DNA from: Knoellia sp. Soil729
Lineage (GTDB): Bacteria; Actinomycetota; Actinomycetes; Actinomycetales; Dermatophilaceae
NCBI RefSeq assembly: GCF_001427985.1
Contig: NZ_LMSA01000001.1
Span: 439,629 to 503,628 of the forward strand
Length of the DNA stretch: 64,000 nucleotides
Direction of reading: 5' to 3'
Below the pieces are notes generated by a model. The model did no database searches and had not been told where the DNA came from. It saw only the letters and a list, made by a program, of their open reading frames with translations. The first letter of the stretch is position 1; every line of letters begins with the position of its first letter. This document shows positions 39,278 to 48,543 of this stretch, in pieces. A program made the translations under genes and the position numbers.

Positions 39278-40932
39278 GTCCGCTCCCCCGGCGACAGCGC
39301 GAGCGGTGAGGACGTGAGGGACTCACCGGCCTTCTGGGGGAGGGTCAGCCGGAAGCGCGACCCCTGGCCCTTCTCGCCCCAGGCCTGGAGCCAGCCGTTG
39401 TGCAGCCGGGCGTCCTCGAGGGCGATCGCCAGGCCCAGGCCGGTGCCACCGGTCGTGCGGGCCCGAGCGGGGTCCGCCCGCCAGAAGCGGGTGAAGACCA
39501 TGGAGGCCTCCCCCGGTCGCAGGCCGACTCCGTGGTCCTCCACGAGCACCGCGACAGCACCATCCCCGGCGCGCAGGTGCACGGTGACGGGCTTGCCGTC
39601 CCCGTGCTCGATGGCGTTGACGACCAAGTTGCGCAAAATGCGTTCGACGCGTCGCTCGTCGACCTCGGCCTCCACCGGTCCGTGGGCGACCACCCGGATC
39701 GTCGAGCCCCGGCGCTCCGCGAGCGGCATCGCCGCAGCGACGACGCCCGCGACGGTGCCCCGCAGGTCGACGGGCGCGGTGTCGAGCGCTGCCGCACCCG
39801 CGTCGAAGCGGCTGATCTCGAGCAGGTCCGACAGGAGGGACTCGAAGCGGTCGAGCTCGCCGTGGAGCAGCTCGACCGAGCGGCCGGTGACGGGTCCGAA
39901 GTCGGCGCGCGCGTCATAGAGCAGGTCGCCCGCCATCCGGATGGTCGTGAGCGGGGTCCTCAGCTCGTGGGAGACGTCGGAGACGAAGCGTTGCTGCACC
40001 CGGCTCAGCCCCTCGAGCTGACGGATCTGGGACTGGAGGCTGTCGGCCATCGCGTTGAAGGACGTGCCGAGGAGGGCGAGGTCGTCCTCGCCGCGCGCCG
40101 GCATACGTTCGTTGAGCTTGCCCGAGGCGAGACGTTCGGAGACCTCGGCGGCGCGCCGCACCGGTGTGACGACCTGCTTGGTGACCACCCAGGCCACGGC
40201 TCCGACGAGGGCGGTGAGGACGAGGCCGGCGAGGCCGAAGGCGGTGGAGATCAGGCTCATCGTCCTGAGCTCCTGGAGCATCGGATAGATGTAGTAGAGG
40301 TCGTAGCGACCGGCGCCCGGCACCTCGACCCCGGTGCCCACGAACACCGCCGGAACCTGTCGGCCGTCGATGAGGACGTCACTGACCATCGTCTGCTGGT
40401 GGGTCGGGTCCGCCGCGACCTTCTCGCGGATGTCGCGGGTGACCGCCGACAGACCGAGCCCGCCGGACTCGAGAGCGTTGAGCTGCGTCGGTGAGTTGTT
40501 CTTGACCCCACGGAGCATCACGACGTAGCGCGACGGCTCGGGGCCGGGGGGCGTCAGCTTCGACTTCATGATGTCGCTGGCGGCCTGGTTGAGCTCCTGC
40601 ACGGTCGTGGCCGTGGTGCTGTCCCACTGGTCCTGCGCCTGGGTGGTGAGGGCTCGGGCTTCGTACTCGCTGGTCTGGATGCGGTCGTCCTGCAGCCCGG
40701 TCGCGATCTCGTTGTAGAGGTAGGACCCCAGCAGGGACACGACCATGATGCCGAGCAGGACGGTCGTCGTCACCACACGGAACTGCAGCGACCGCCGCCA
40801 CGTCCGCATCAGCGCGGACGACATCCTGACGATGGCCCGCGCGGCGCTGCGCAGGCCCCGCATGGCGCCGACACCGAGGTGCTGCACCTGCCCTCCCACG
40901 GTGTGCGTCGTGGCGGACGGCGACTGCGCCAT
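39274..40932 (-). CDS. mtrB: sensor histidine kinase MtrB
   Basis: This 552-residue membrane kinase has a first TM helix at about 50-72, an extracytoplasmic sensor (about 73-225) and a second TM helix (about 226-248). HAMP, a HisKA domain with SHELRTPLTT and a HATPase_c domain (NLVVNAIEHG, DHGVGL, GTGLGLAI) follow. MtrB phosphorylates MtrA to control cell-wall hydrolases, division and replication-linked genes. The ATG lies 2 bp after the mtrA stop. Gene order mtrA-mtrB-lpqB is diagnostic. Confidence 0.95.
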   Translation of the reverse strand: MAQSPSATTHTVGGQVQHLGVGAMRGLRSAARAIVRMSSALMRTWRRSLQFRVVTTTVLLGIMVVSLLGSYLYNEIATGLQDDRIQTSEYEARALTTQAQDQWDSTTATTVQELNQAASDIMKSKLTPPGPEPSRYVVMLRGVKNNSPTQLNALESGGLGLSAVTRDIREKVAADPTHQQTMVSDVLIDGRQVPAVFVGTGVEVPGAGRYDLYYIYPMLQELRTMSLISTAFGLAGLVLTALVGAVAWVVTKQVVTPVRRAAEVSERLASGKLNERMPARGEDDLALLGTSFNAMADSLQSQIRQLEGLSRVQQRFVSDVSHELRTPLTTIRMAGDLLYDARADFGPVTGRSVELLHGELDRFESLLSDLLEISRFDAGAAALDTAPVDLRGTVAGVVAAAMPLAERRGSTIRVVAHGPVEAEVDERRVERILRNLVVNAIEHGDGKPVTVHLRAGDGAVAVLVEDHGVGLRPGEASMVFTRFWRADPARARTTGGTGLGLAIALEDARLHNGWLQAWGEKGQGSRFRLTLPQKAGESLTSSPLALSPGERT

Positions 40933-40934
40933 GG

Positions 40935-41612
40935 TCAGGCCGGCCCCGCCCGGTAGCCGACACCGCGGACGGTGACCACGATCTCGGGCCGCTCAGGGTC
41001 CTTCTCGATCTTGGAGCGCAGGCGCTGCACGTGCACGTTGACCAGTCGGGTGTCGCCGGCGTGGCGGTAGCCCCACACCTGCTCCAGCAGCACCTCGCGG
41101 GTGAAGACCTGCCAGGGCTTGCGGGCGAGTGCGACGAGCAGGTCGAACTCGAGCGGGGTGAGGCTGAGGGACTCGCCCTCGCGCTTCACCGAGTGGCCCG
41201 CGACATCGATGACCAGGTCACCGATGGTGAGGCGCTCGGGCTCGGCGTCGTTGTCCCGGCGCAGCCGGGCACGGACGCGGGCGATGAGCTCCTGCGGCTT
41301 GAACGGCTTGACGACGTAGTCGTCCGCCCCGGACTCGAGGCCGACGACGACGTCGATCGTGTCGGTGCGTGCGGTGAGCATGACGATCGGCACGCCGGAC
41401 TCGGCCCGGATGCGACGGCACACCTCCAGCCCGTCGATCCCGGGGAGCATCACGTCCAGGAGCACGACGTCGGGGCGGGTCTCGCGGAACGCCGCAAGTG
41501 CCCCGGAACCGTCAGCGACGTGGTCAACGTCCAGCCCCTCGTTGCGCAGCACGATGCCGAGCATCTCAGCGAGAGCAAGGTCGTCATCGACGACGAGCAC
41601 GCGACCCTTCAC
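40935..41612 (-). CDS. mtrA: response regulator MtrA
   Basis: This 225-residue OmpR-type regulator carries phosphoacceptor D53 (VLLDVMLPG), the acidic pair at 10-11, TAR and KPFKP motifs. A winged-helix DNA-binding domain ends near VNVHVQRLRSKIEKDPERPE and VRGVGYRAG. It is very close to mycobacterial MtrA. AGGAGG lies seven bases before the GTG at 41612 but only one base before the ATG at 41618, so I prefer the GTG; the longer form would add Met-Pro. Confidence 0.95.
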   Translation of the reverse strand: MKGRVLVVDDDLALAEMLGIVLRNEGLDVDHVADGSGALAAFRETRPDVVLLDVMLPGIDGLEVCRRIRAESGVPIVMLTARTDTIDVVVGLESGADDYVVKPFKPQELIARVRARLRRDNDAEPERLTIGDLVIDVAGHSVKREGESLSLTPLEFDLLVALARKPWQVFTREVLLEQVWGYRHAGDTRLVNVHVQRLRSKIEKDPERPEIVVTVRGVGYRAGPA

Positions 41613-41981
41613 GGGCATGCCTCCTCGGTGGCACAGGTGATGCGGCGCTGTCCCCGCGCCGATGCCCCATGTTCGCACAGGGAACTGTGCTCACCGGTCA
41701 CCTTCGCGTCGCCGCAGCCGTCGGCGTCGCGCGCGCAGGGTCGACGGGCTGCGTATGCCGGACGCGCATCTCGGACGCGGCCGTCACAGCAGGCCTGTCG
41801 CCGTTTCCTACGGGGCGCGATGGCGAGACCCTCGCGTGCGCGGATGCCGCTCATCCGACGGCTCCCCCAGAAGCCATGGCACGCGCCCTCGAGGACTGGT
41901 CGTGGCACACCGCCCTCGAACGCGAGCAGGTGAACGCCGCGTCCGCCTTCGGCGACGTCTTCCTCCGGGCTGATCCAGCGC
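41613..41981. other. 369-bp region upstream of mtrA
   Basis: This region holds the mtrA ribosome-binding site (AGGAGG, 41620-41625) and presumably the mtrAB-lpqB promoter, but I see no convincing -35/-10 pair. One GTATGCCG octamer lies near 41753. A rightward open frame (41669-42067, 132 codons) crosses it and overlaps the acyltransferase end. Its composition is not clearly coding and it has no ribosome-binding site, so I do not call it a gene. Confidence 0.5.
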
Positions 41982-43133
41982 TCAGCCCTCTGCGGGCTCC
42001 GAAACGCCCACGGGGCGGGCCGACGCGACCGACCGACGGGGATGGACGGCAAACGGGGAGGGGTTGAGCACCGGCTTCTCGAGGAGGACAAAGCTCAGCC
42101 ACACCACCGGCACCAGCGCGGCCGTGGCAACGCCCACTCTGGCCGCAACCGACAGACCGGACAGCCCATAGAAGCTTGACCAGAGCAGCGGCAGGTGCCA
42201 GAGGTAGAGGCTGTAGCTCGCCCGCCCGAGGGCGACCATCGGACGCGACTCGAGCAGCCGCCGGGCCAGCCCATCCGTGCCGGGCCGCTGGTCGATGATG
42301 AGAAGCGCGACGACGACCGCGATGGGCACATAAGTCACGCGATAGAGCCACGACCCTGACAACCCTGTGGTGGGCACCAGGACAGCGACGACGAACCCGA
42401 CGAAGGCGAGGTCGGCGATCCCCGCGTCGCGGCCCCTTGTCCGTACCGGCTCGCGCGCGTGGGCGAGCGCGAGCGCGGCGCCGACGAACATCACCGCCAG
42501 GTTGCCGACGGGCAGGTAGTAGAACGCCTTCGGAGACAGCGGCATCGACGCGAGAAAGAGCACCGCCGCCAGAACGATGGCACCCCGCATCGCCGCGCTC
42601 GTCGATAGCCCCCGGCGCTGCATCGCCACGACCACCAGCGGCCACAGGAGATAGAAGGCCCACTCGACGGTGAGGCTCCACGTCGGCAGCCACGCCTCGA
42701 CGGGCATCGTCCCGAGGACGTGCCAGAACCCGGTGAGCTGGGCGAGCACCACGAGGCTCCCGGTGACGGCGTCACCCACGTCGCCGGGCCCGGCCACCGT
42801 GACGAGGACTCCCGACGCGACGACGAGCCCGACGAGTGCGGGTGTGAGGCGGCGCACCCGCCGCTCGACGAACGCCCGGTATGCCGGACCCGCACGACCG
42901 TCGGCGCGCCACAGCAGGCGGGTGATGAGGTAGCCGGACAGCACGAAGAAGACGAGGACTCCGATGAGCCCGGCACCCGGTTCGGCGTTAAGCCCGGACA
43001 GCAGCAGGTAGTGGTAATGCACGACGGCGAGCGCCGCCACCCCGCGCAGGCCGTCGAGCATCCGGTCGCGCCCGTGCGGACGGTCGACCCCCACCGCAAC
43101 GACACGCACCGCGCGACTGGCACCGAGCGTCAT
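41982..43133 (-). CDS. acyltransferase 3 family membrane protein
   Basis: This 383-residue multi-pass protein (about ten helices) has the acyltransferase-3 signature DGLRGVAALAVVHYHY near residue 27 and an RRxRRLTPAL segment. The conserved FWHV/TWSLTVEWAFYLLWP region follows. Family members O-acylate exported glycans or peptidoglycan. Its ATG lies 1 bp after the tadC stop, so it is the last gene of the Tad operon. That placement suggests modification of a pilus- or envelope-associated glycan, which is inference. Confidence 0.88.
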   Translation of the reverse strand: MTLGASRAVRVVAVGVDRPHGRDRMLDGLRGVAALAVVHYHYLLLSGLNAEPGAGLIGVLVFFVLSGYLITRLLWRADGRAGPAYRAFVERRVRRLTPALVGLVVASGVLVTVAGPGDVGDAVTGSLVVLAQLTGFWHVLGTMPVEAWLPTWSLTVEWAFYLLWPLVVVAMQRRGLSTSAAMRGAIVLAAVLFLASMPLSPKAFYYLPVGNLAVMFVGAALALAHAREPVRTRGRDAGIADLAFVGFVVAVLVPTTGLSGSWLYRVTYVPIAVVVALLIIDQRPGTDGLARRLLESRPMVALGRASYSLYLWHLPLLWSSFYGLSGLSVAARVGVATAALVPVVWLSFVLLEKPVLNPSPFAVHPRRSVASARPVGVSEPAEG

Positions 43134-43134
43134 G

Positions 43135-44040
43135 TCAGCGCTTGATGAGGACGTCGTAGATGTTGATCGCGGCCGGGCCGAGGATGACGATGAAGATCAC
43201 TGGGAAGATACAGACGAGCACCGGGAAGATGACCTTGACCGCGACCTTCTGCGCCTTCTCCTCGGCGAGCTGGCGCCGAATGATGCGCATCTCCTTGGTC
43301 TGCTCGCGCAGCACGCCACCGATCGGCACACCGAGACGGTCGGCTTGCACGAGCGCGGAGACGAAGTTCTTGACTTCGGGCGCCGTGTTGCGCTCGCCGA
43401 GCGCCTGGAACGCCTGAGAGCGCGTCTTGCCGATCTGGATCTCGGAGAGGACTCGGGCGAACTCACCCCCGATCGGTCCAGTGACGGTGCGCGCCACCTG
43501 CGTGAGCGCGGCGTCGAAGCCCTGACCTGCCTCGACACAGACCGTGAGCATGTCGAGGGCGTCCGCGAAGCCCTTGCGCAGGCTCTCCTGACGCTTCAGC
43601 CCCGTGTTGTAGACCAGAAGATCGGGCAGGAAGAAGAGACCGACGGCCGCTCCCATGGACACGAGGAGCGCCTTGAACGTGAGCCCGTCGTAGAGCGGCC
43701 CGAGGATCCCGCCCACGACGAGACCGATGCCCTTGACGGCAAAGATGCGCTCGACGGGCCAGCCGGGCGGGTTGCCGGCCTTGTCGAGGTTGTTGGCCAG
43801 CCGTTCGGCCGTTCCCGAGGGCGAGAGCCGACGGGCGACGCCCTTGAGTCCCTCCTCGAAGGGGACGACGAAACGGTCCTTGGCGGCGAGCTCCGACTTC
43901 ACCACACTGCGGCTGTCGGGGCGGTAGTTGACGAGCTCGAGCGAGCGGGCGACACCGGTCGTCCCCACCCCCATCGTGCCGATGAGGACGGCGACGATGA
44001 CGAGCGCCACCGCGACGAGACCCACTGCGACGAGAAGCAT
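43135..44040 (-). CDS. tadC: Tad pilus inner-membrane platform protein TadC
   Basis: The 301-residue product is a type II secretion F-domain protein. It has an N-terminal helix (1-25), two central helices (about 95-140), the F domain (about 165-275: DALDMLTVCVEAGQGFDAAL, GERNTAPEVKNF) and a final helix. It forms the platform with TadB through which TadA drives Flp pilin assembly. Its ATG shares one base with the stop of the VWA-TadB gene (TGATG). The start at 44040 puts a hydrophobic helix at the N-terminus as expected. Confidence 0.9.
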   Translation of the reverse strand: MLLVAVGLVAVALVIVAVLIGTMGVGTTGVARSLELVNYRPDSRSVVKSELAAKDRFVVPFEEGLKGVARRLSPSGTAERLANNLDKAGNPPGWPVERIFAVKGIGLVVGGILGPLYDGLTFKALLVSMGAAVGLFFLPDLLVYNTGLKRQESLRKGFADALDMLTVCVEAGQGFDAALTQVARTVTGPIGGEFARVLSEIQIGKTRSQAFQALGERNTAPEVKNFVSALVQADRLGVPIGGVLREQTKEMRIIRRQLAEEKAQKVAVKVIFPVLVCIFPVIFIVILGPAAINIYDVLIKR

Positions 44041-46007
44041 CAGACCTCGATCCTGACGACCTTGCGCATCCACAGCGCGCCCACGACCATGCCGACACAG
44101 CTCGCGACGAGCAGGAGGATGCCGGGGAGGGTCGTCCACAGCAGACTGATGTACGCCGGGTTGACCCAAAGCATGTAGAGGAAGATGCCGATCGGCAGCG
44201 CGATGAGCACGTATGCCGTGAGCTTGCCCTCCGCGGACAGCGCGGCCACCTGCCGCTTGAGCGACTCGCGCTCACGCAGCGTGTGGGCGGTGGTGCGCAG
44301 GGTCTCGCCGAGGTTGCCACCGACCTCGCGCTGAATGCGAATCGCCATCGTCGTCCAGGTGAGGCTGTCGCTGCCCATACGGGTGGCGAGGTGGTCGAGC
44401 GCGTCCGAGATGTCGGTGCCGATGCGGTTCTCGGCCAGGGCCCGCGAGAACTCCTTGGAGGCGGGCTCGGCTGCGTCACGGGCGACGGCGTCGAGCGCCT
44501 GCGAGAGGCTGAAGCCGCTCGCGAGCGTCGTCGCGACGAGCAGCATGACGTCGGGGAGCTGCGCCTCGAACTTGCGGGCGCGCTTGCTTGCCAGGAAGCG
44601 CAGGACGATGGCCGGCAGGAAGACCCCGAGGGCGATGCCGAGCGGGACGGAGATCCACCACACGAGCGGCACGAGGAACGGGACGACCAAAGCGCCCACA
44701 ACAACGGCGAGGAAGCGGAGCACGAACCACTCGCCCGCTCGCAGCGGCAGGTCGGCGCGTTGGATGAGCTGCATCGTCGTGCTCGTCGACTCGCGCCTGT
44801 CCATGATCTTGTCGCCGAACCTCACGGCCGACTTGGCGACGGCGGACGGAGCCGCCGCGTCCTGGTGGCGAGAGGCCCGCGTGACGCCGGCGAGGGTGTA
44901 CATCTCCACCTCGGCCACCCGCTCGTGGCGCTTGGACTTGAAGGGGTCGACTGCGGCGATGACGAGAGTGACCAGACCGACGAAGATCGCGCCCAGGGCC
45001 GCGAGCAGGGGACGGCTCACCCCGGTCTCGACCCGCACGAGGGCTGCAGGCGCGGCGCCCGCGGCCGAGACTGGCTCTGTCGAGGCGGTGGGCGACGGCG
45101 CGGCCACGGTGCGCGCGCCGAGGTCGATCGTCGAAGTGGCCTGGAAGGGTCGGCCGGAGGCGGTGCCACGCAGGACAACGGGAACCTTGCCGGTGAGGCC
45201 CGCCGGCCTGGCGATGTCGAACTCCACCTGCGACTCGAGGACCGCGGCCGCGGCCTCGAAGGCCTTGCGCACGGCCGCGGTGTCGGTCGCCTGGACCACC
45301 GAGCCACCGCCCGCCTTGGCGAAGGCCGCGAGCGCCTCTGGGTCGTTCTCGCTCGTCGTGAACCTGACAACCTCGACACGCACCTGCGACGAGGTGAGCG
45401 CCTTGACCGACGATGCCAGCCCGGACGCCCGCTCGCCGACGGTGTTGGCGCCGTCGCTGAGCAGCACGATGCTGCGGTCGCCCGCCGCGCCGAGCATCTT
45501 CACAGCCGCGGTCATGCCAGTGAAGAGCGCGGTGTTGCCGTCGGCGCGCAGCGCGTCGACGGCCCGCTGGACCGCGGCACGGTCGGTCGTCGGGGCGATC
45601 TCCGGTCCCGCAGTGTTGCCGAACGAGACGACGCCCACCTTGACGTCCTGGGGCGCCGACGCCAAGAAGGTCTTGACGGCGCTGCGGACTGTCACCATTC
45701 CTGAACGGCCCATGGAACCGCTCGTGTCGATGAGCAGGACGGTCGAGCGCTTCACCTGGGCGGACGGCTCGACCGAGACCGGCGCGGCCTTCTCGCCGAG
45801 GGTCGCGGTGAGACCGGGGTCGAGCGACACGGCCGCGTCGCCCGGGCGCAGGCTGATCACGCCCGTGACGTGGTCGGCGGCCACGCGGACCGTGCCCACC
45901 CTGGCGGGGATGGGGTCCGCGGCGGTCGCGGCGGACGACGGCCCGAGGACCGCAGCCCCCGTGGCCAGCGTCAGGAGTGCGAGACGGAGCCGTACGGAGA
46001 TGTTCAT
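44040..46007 (-). CDS. VWA domain-TadB fusion protein
   Basis: This 655-residue protein joins an exported von Willebrand A domain to a TadB platform domain. A signal peptide (1-30) precedes a beta domain. The VWA domain (about 88-265) has an intact MIDAS D94-T-S96-G-S98 and a later SDGANT. A membrane helix at about 335-355 leads to the cytoplasmic linker and the T2SSF domain (about 470-605: LPDVMLLVATTLASGFSLSQAL), with flanking helices. The VWA part would face outside, giving the platform a metal-dependent binding head. The gene overlaps tadA upstream (ATGA) and tadC downstream. Confidence 0.9.
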   Translation of the reverse strand: MNISVRLRLALLTLATGAAVLGPSSAATAADPIPARVGTVRVAADHVTGVISLRPGDAAVSLDPGLTATLGEKAAPVSVEPSAQVKRSTVLLIDTSGSMGRSGMVTVRSAVKTFLASAPQDVKVGVVSFGNTAGPEIAPTTDRAAVQRAVDALRADGNTALFTGMTAAVKMLGAAGDRSIVLLSDGANTVGERASGLASSVKALTSSQVRVEVVRFTTSENDPEALAAFAKAGGGSVVQATDTAAVRKAFEAAAAVLESQVEFDIARPAGLTGKVPVVLRGTASGRPFQATSTIDLGARTVAAPSPTASTEPVSAAGAAPAALVRVETGVSRPLLAALGAIFVGLVTLVIAAVDPFKSKRHERVAEVEMYTLAGVTRASRHQDAAAPSAVAKSAVRFGDKIMDRRESTSTTMQLIQRADLPLRAGEWFVLRFLAVVVGALVVPFLVPLVWWISVPLGIALGVFLPAIVLRFLASKRARKFEAQLPDVMLLVATTLASGFSLSQALDAVARDAAEPASKEFSRALAENRIGTDISDALDHLATRMGSDSLTWTTMAIRIQREVGGNLGETLRTTAHTLRERESLKRQVAALSAEGKLTAYVLIALPIGIFLYMLWVNPAYISLLWTTLPGILLLVASCVGMVVGALWMRKVVRIEV

Positions 46008-47380
46008 CGCATCGATGGCATGAAGAGGTGGAGCGGCAGCTCGATGCCGAGGTCGTTGAGGTCCTCGGTGAACTTCGGGCGGATTCCCGTGCTCCGCAGC
46101 TCGCCGAGGAAGCGTCCCTCGGAGTCGCGGCCGGCGGAGTAGTCGAAGGTGAAGAGGTCCTGGAGGGTGATGACGTCGCCCTCCATGCCGATCACCTCGG
46201 TGATCTGAGTGATGCGCCGAGTACCGTCCTTGAGCCTGGCCTGCTGGATGATGAGGTCGACGGCGCCCGCGACCTGCTCGCGGATGGCGCGGACCGGCAG
46301 CTCGATACCGGCCATGAGGACCATCGTCTCGAGGCGGGCAAGCGAGTCGCGCGAGCTGTTGGCGTGGACCGTGGTGATAGACCCGTCGTGACCGGTGTTC
46401 ATGGCCTGGAGCATGTCGAGCGCGGCGCCGTCACGGACCTCCCCGACGACGATGCGGTCGGGGCGCATGCGGAGCGAGTTGCGCACGAGGTCGCGGATCG
46501 TGATCGCCCCGGAGCCCTCGATGTTGGCGGGCCGGGACTCGAGGCGCAGGACGTGCTTCTGGTGGAGCTGGAGCTCGGCGGCGTCCTCGATGGTGACGAT
46601 GCGCTCGTCCTCGGGCAGGTAGGACGAGACGACGTTGAGCGTCGTCGTCTTCCCCGAGCCTGTGCCGCCCGAGATGATGATGTTGCGGCGACCGCGCACG
46701 CACGACCAGAGGAAGTCCCGCACCGGCTGCGTGAAGGTCCCGAAGGAGATGAGGTCCTTGTCGGTGAAGGGGTCCGCGGAGAACTTGCGGATCGTGAGCA
46801 CCGCGCCGTCGAGGGCGATCGGCGCGACGACCGCATTGACACGGGAGCCGTCGGGCAGGCGGGCGTCGACGAGTGGGCTCGCCTCGTCGACGCGGCGTCC
46901 GATGCGTCCCACGATCTTGTCGATGATGCGGCGCAGGTGGGTCTCGTCGGTGAACCGGGCGTCGGTCGGATAGATCTTGCCGGCGCGCTCGACGAAGATG
47001 CAGTCGGCCCCGTTGACCATGATCTCGCTGATCTCGGGGTCGCGGAGCAGAGGCTCGAGCGGCCCGTGGCCGAGGATCTCGTCGGAGACCTCCTGTGCGA
47101 GCCGGGTGCGGTCGGCAAGCGAGAGCGGCTTCTGCTCGGCGTCGATGACCTCCTGGAGTGTTTGCCGCACCTGGTTGGCGAGCTCGGACTCCTGGAGGTG
47201 CGGGTCGTAGAGGCGCGGGCCGAGGGAGTCGATGAGGCCCTGGTGGACCCGGCTCTTGACCTCGGTGAACGGATCGACCCGGCGGACCTCCGTGTCCGGG
47301 GCGCCCATGGGGCCACGCGACGGGACGACTGGCTCCTGGGCCCGGCGGGCGGTGTCGAGGCGGTCGGCGAGGCTGCTCAT
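46004..47380 (-). CDS. tadA: Tad pilus assembly ATPase TadA/CpaF
   Basis: The 458-residue secretion ATPase powers Flp pilus extension and possibly retraction. A N-terminal helical domain precedes Walker [13 protein letters not shown] (about 237-248), an Asp box with [11 protein letters not shown], and the Walker B/His-box region [23 protein letters not shown]. All catalytic motifs are intact. The ATG start overlaps the tadZ stop by 4 bp, and the tadA stop overlaps the VWA-TadB start. Confidence 0.95.
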   Translation of the reverse strand: MSSLADRLDTARRAQEPVVPSRGPMGAPDTEVRRVDPFTEVKSRVHQGLIDSLGPRLYDPHLQESELANQVRQTLQEVIDAEQKPLSLADRTRLAQEVSDEILGHGPLEPLLRDPEISEIMVNGADCIFVERAGKIYPTDARFTDETHLRRIIDKIVGRIGRRVDEASPLVDARLPDGSRVNAVVAPIALDGAVLTIRKFSADPFTDKDLISFGTFTQPVRDFLWSCVRGRRNIIISGGTGSGKTTTLNVVSSYLPEDERIVTIEDAAELQLHQKHVLRLESRPANIEGSGAITIRDLVRNSLRMRPDRIVVGEVRDGAALDMLQAMNTGHDGSITTVHANSSRDSLARLETMVLMAGIELPVRAIREQVAGAVDLIIQQARLKDGTRRITQITEVIGMEGDVITLQDLFTFDYSAGRDSEGRFLGELRSTGIRPKFTEDLNDLGIELPLHLFMPSMR

Positions 47381-48543
47381 CGTGATCTCCTGCTGAAGAG
47401 GCTGCGGCGCTGGGGCTCGTCCACGGGTCCACCGAACCGGGCACGGATGTGAGTGTCGCCCAGCTCGCGCAGGGCGATGCTCACCGGGTCGCGGGGGGAC
47501 TCCAGGACGAGCGGGACGCCGCGGTTGACCGAGGCGGGCACGCTCGTGCTCGCCGGGATGCTCACGGCGATGGGGACGCCGAGGGCCTGAACCACGTCCT
47601 CAGAGCGGAGGCCCACCTTGACGTCCGCCCGATTGAGGACGACGACGCGGGAGTCCCTCGGGCTGCCCAGGGCGTCGAGCGTCTCGAGGGCGAGCTTGAG
47701 GTTCTTGACCGCAGGGATGTCGAGGGTGGCGATGAGGACGAGCAGGCTGCTCACGTCGCAGGCCGCCAGGACGTGCTCAGTGAAGGAGGGAGGCGTGTCG
47801 ACGATGACGTAGTCGTAGTTCGCGGCGGAGACCCGCAACAGCTCGGTGACGACCTGCGCACCGATCCGGTCGGCGAGCGAGGGGTCGGTGGGCGCCGCGA
47901 TGACGTCCAGGCCGCTCGCGGCGTGGTGGGTCACGAGCTGGGCCAAGCCCTCGCCGTCGAGGTGGCCGCTCATCGCGACCGCGTCGTGAACCGAGCTCGT
48001 GGGTAGGAGCTGCATGCTGATGCCGACGTCACCGAAGGAGAGGTCGAGGTCGACGAGCACCGTGCGGAGCCCGCTCATCGCGAGGTGGGTGGCGAGGTTG
48101 GTCGACAGGGTCGTCTTGCCGACGCCGCCCTTGGCCGAGAAGACGGTGATGATCCGGCCCTGGGGCGCGGCCGCCCCGCCGTGGTGGCCGGCGATCTTGG
48201 CGGTGAGGTCGCGGCTGCGGCGCACGGCGTCCGACAGGGCCGTGGCGTCGTCCGAGGCGACGACCTCGCGGAAGCCGCTGCGCAGCGCCTGCCCCATCGT
48301 CGTGACGTCGAGCCGGTGACGCAGGAGGACGAAGCCGACCTCGGGCCGGTCCGCTCGCACTGACTCGACGAGCAGCGAGGCCTCGTCGATGTTGACAAGC
48401 GGGCCGATGACGACGAGGTCGGCGTGTGGGTCGTCGTCGAGAGCCCGGTGCACCAGGGCGGCGGCACTCAGGAGGTGGACGTTGCCGAGGGCGAAGTGGT
48501 AGCGATCGGCGGCGCCCGGCTCGTTGTCCCAGAGGATAGTCAT
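47377..48543 (-). CDS. tadZ: Tad localisation ATPase TadZ/CpaE
   Basis: This 388-residue protein has a receiver-like N-terminal domain (about 1-115) and a MinD/ParA ATPase domain with an intact deviant Walker A SAKGGVGKTT (about 145-154), VLVDLDLSFGD and VIVDTPPS. TadZ/CpaE places the pilus machine at its site in the cell. A longer open frame continues upstream to 49524, but the ATG at 48543 (MTILWDNEPG) overlaps the cpaB stop as TGATG and is the sensible start. Confidence 0.92.
   Translation of the reverse strand: MTILWDNEPGAADRYHFALGNVHLLSAAALVHRALDDDPHADLVVIGPLVNIDEASLLVESVRADRPEVGFVLLRHRLDVTTMGQALRSGFREVVASDDATALSDAVRRSRDLTAKIAGHHGGAAAPQGRIITVFSAKGGVGKTTLSTNLATHLAMSGLRTVLVDLDLSFGDVGISMQLLPTSSVHDAVAMSGHLDGEGLAQLVTHHAASGLDVIAAPTDPSLADRIGAQVVTELLRVSAANYDYVIVDTPPSFTEHVLAACDVSSLLVLIATLDIPAVKNLKLALETLDALGSPRDSRVVVLNRADVKVGLRSEDVVQALGVPIAVSIPASTSVPASVNRGVPLVLESPRDPVSIALRELGDTHIRARFGGPVDEPQRRSLFSRRSR

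Noticed and set aside
36698-39919. Open frame of 1,073 codons antisense to comF-lpqB-mtrB
   Set aside because: It crosses three well-supported genes on the other strand and translates to Arg/Ser/Pro-rich low-complexity sequence.
41669-42067. Rightward small gene between the acyltransferase and mtrA
   Set aside because: It overlaps the acyltransferase end, lacks a ribosome-binding site and has no recognisable family. Kept only as a note on the gap.
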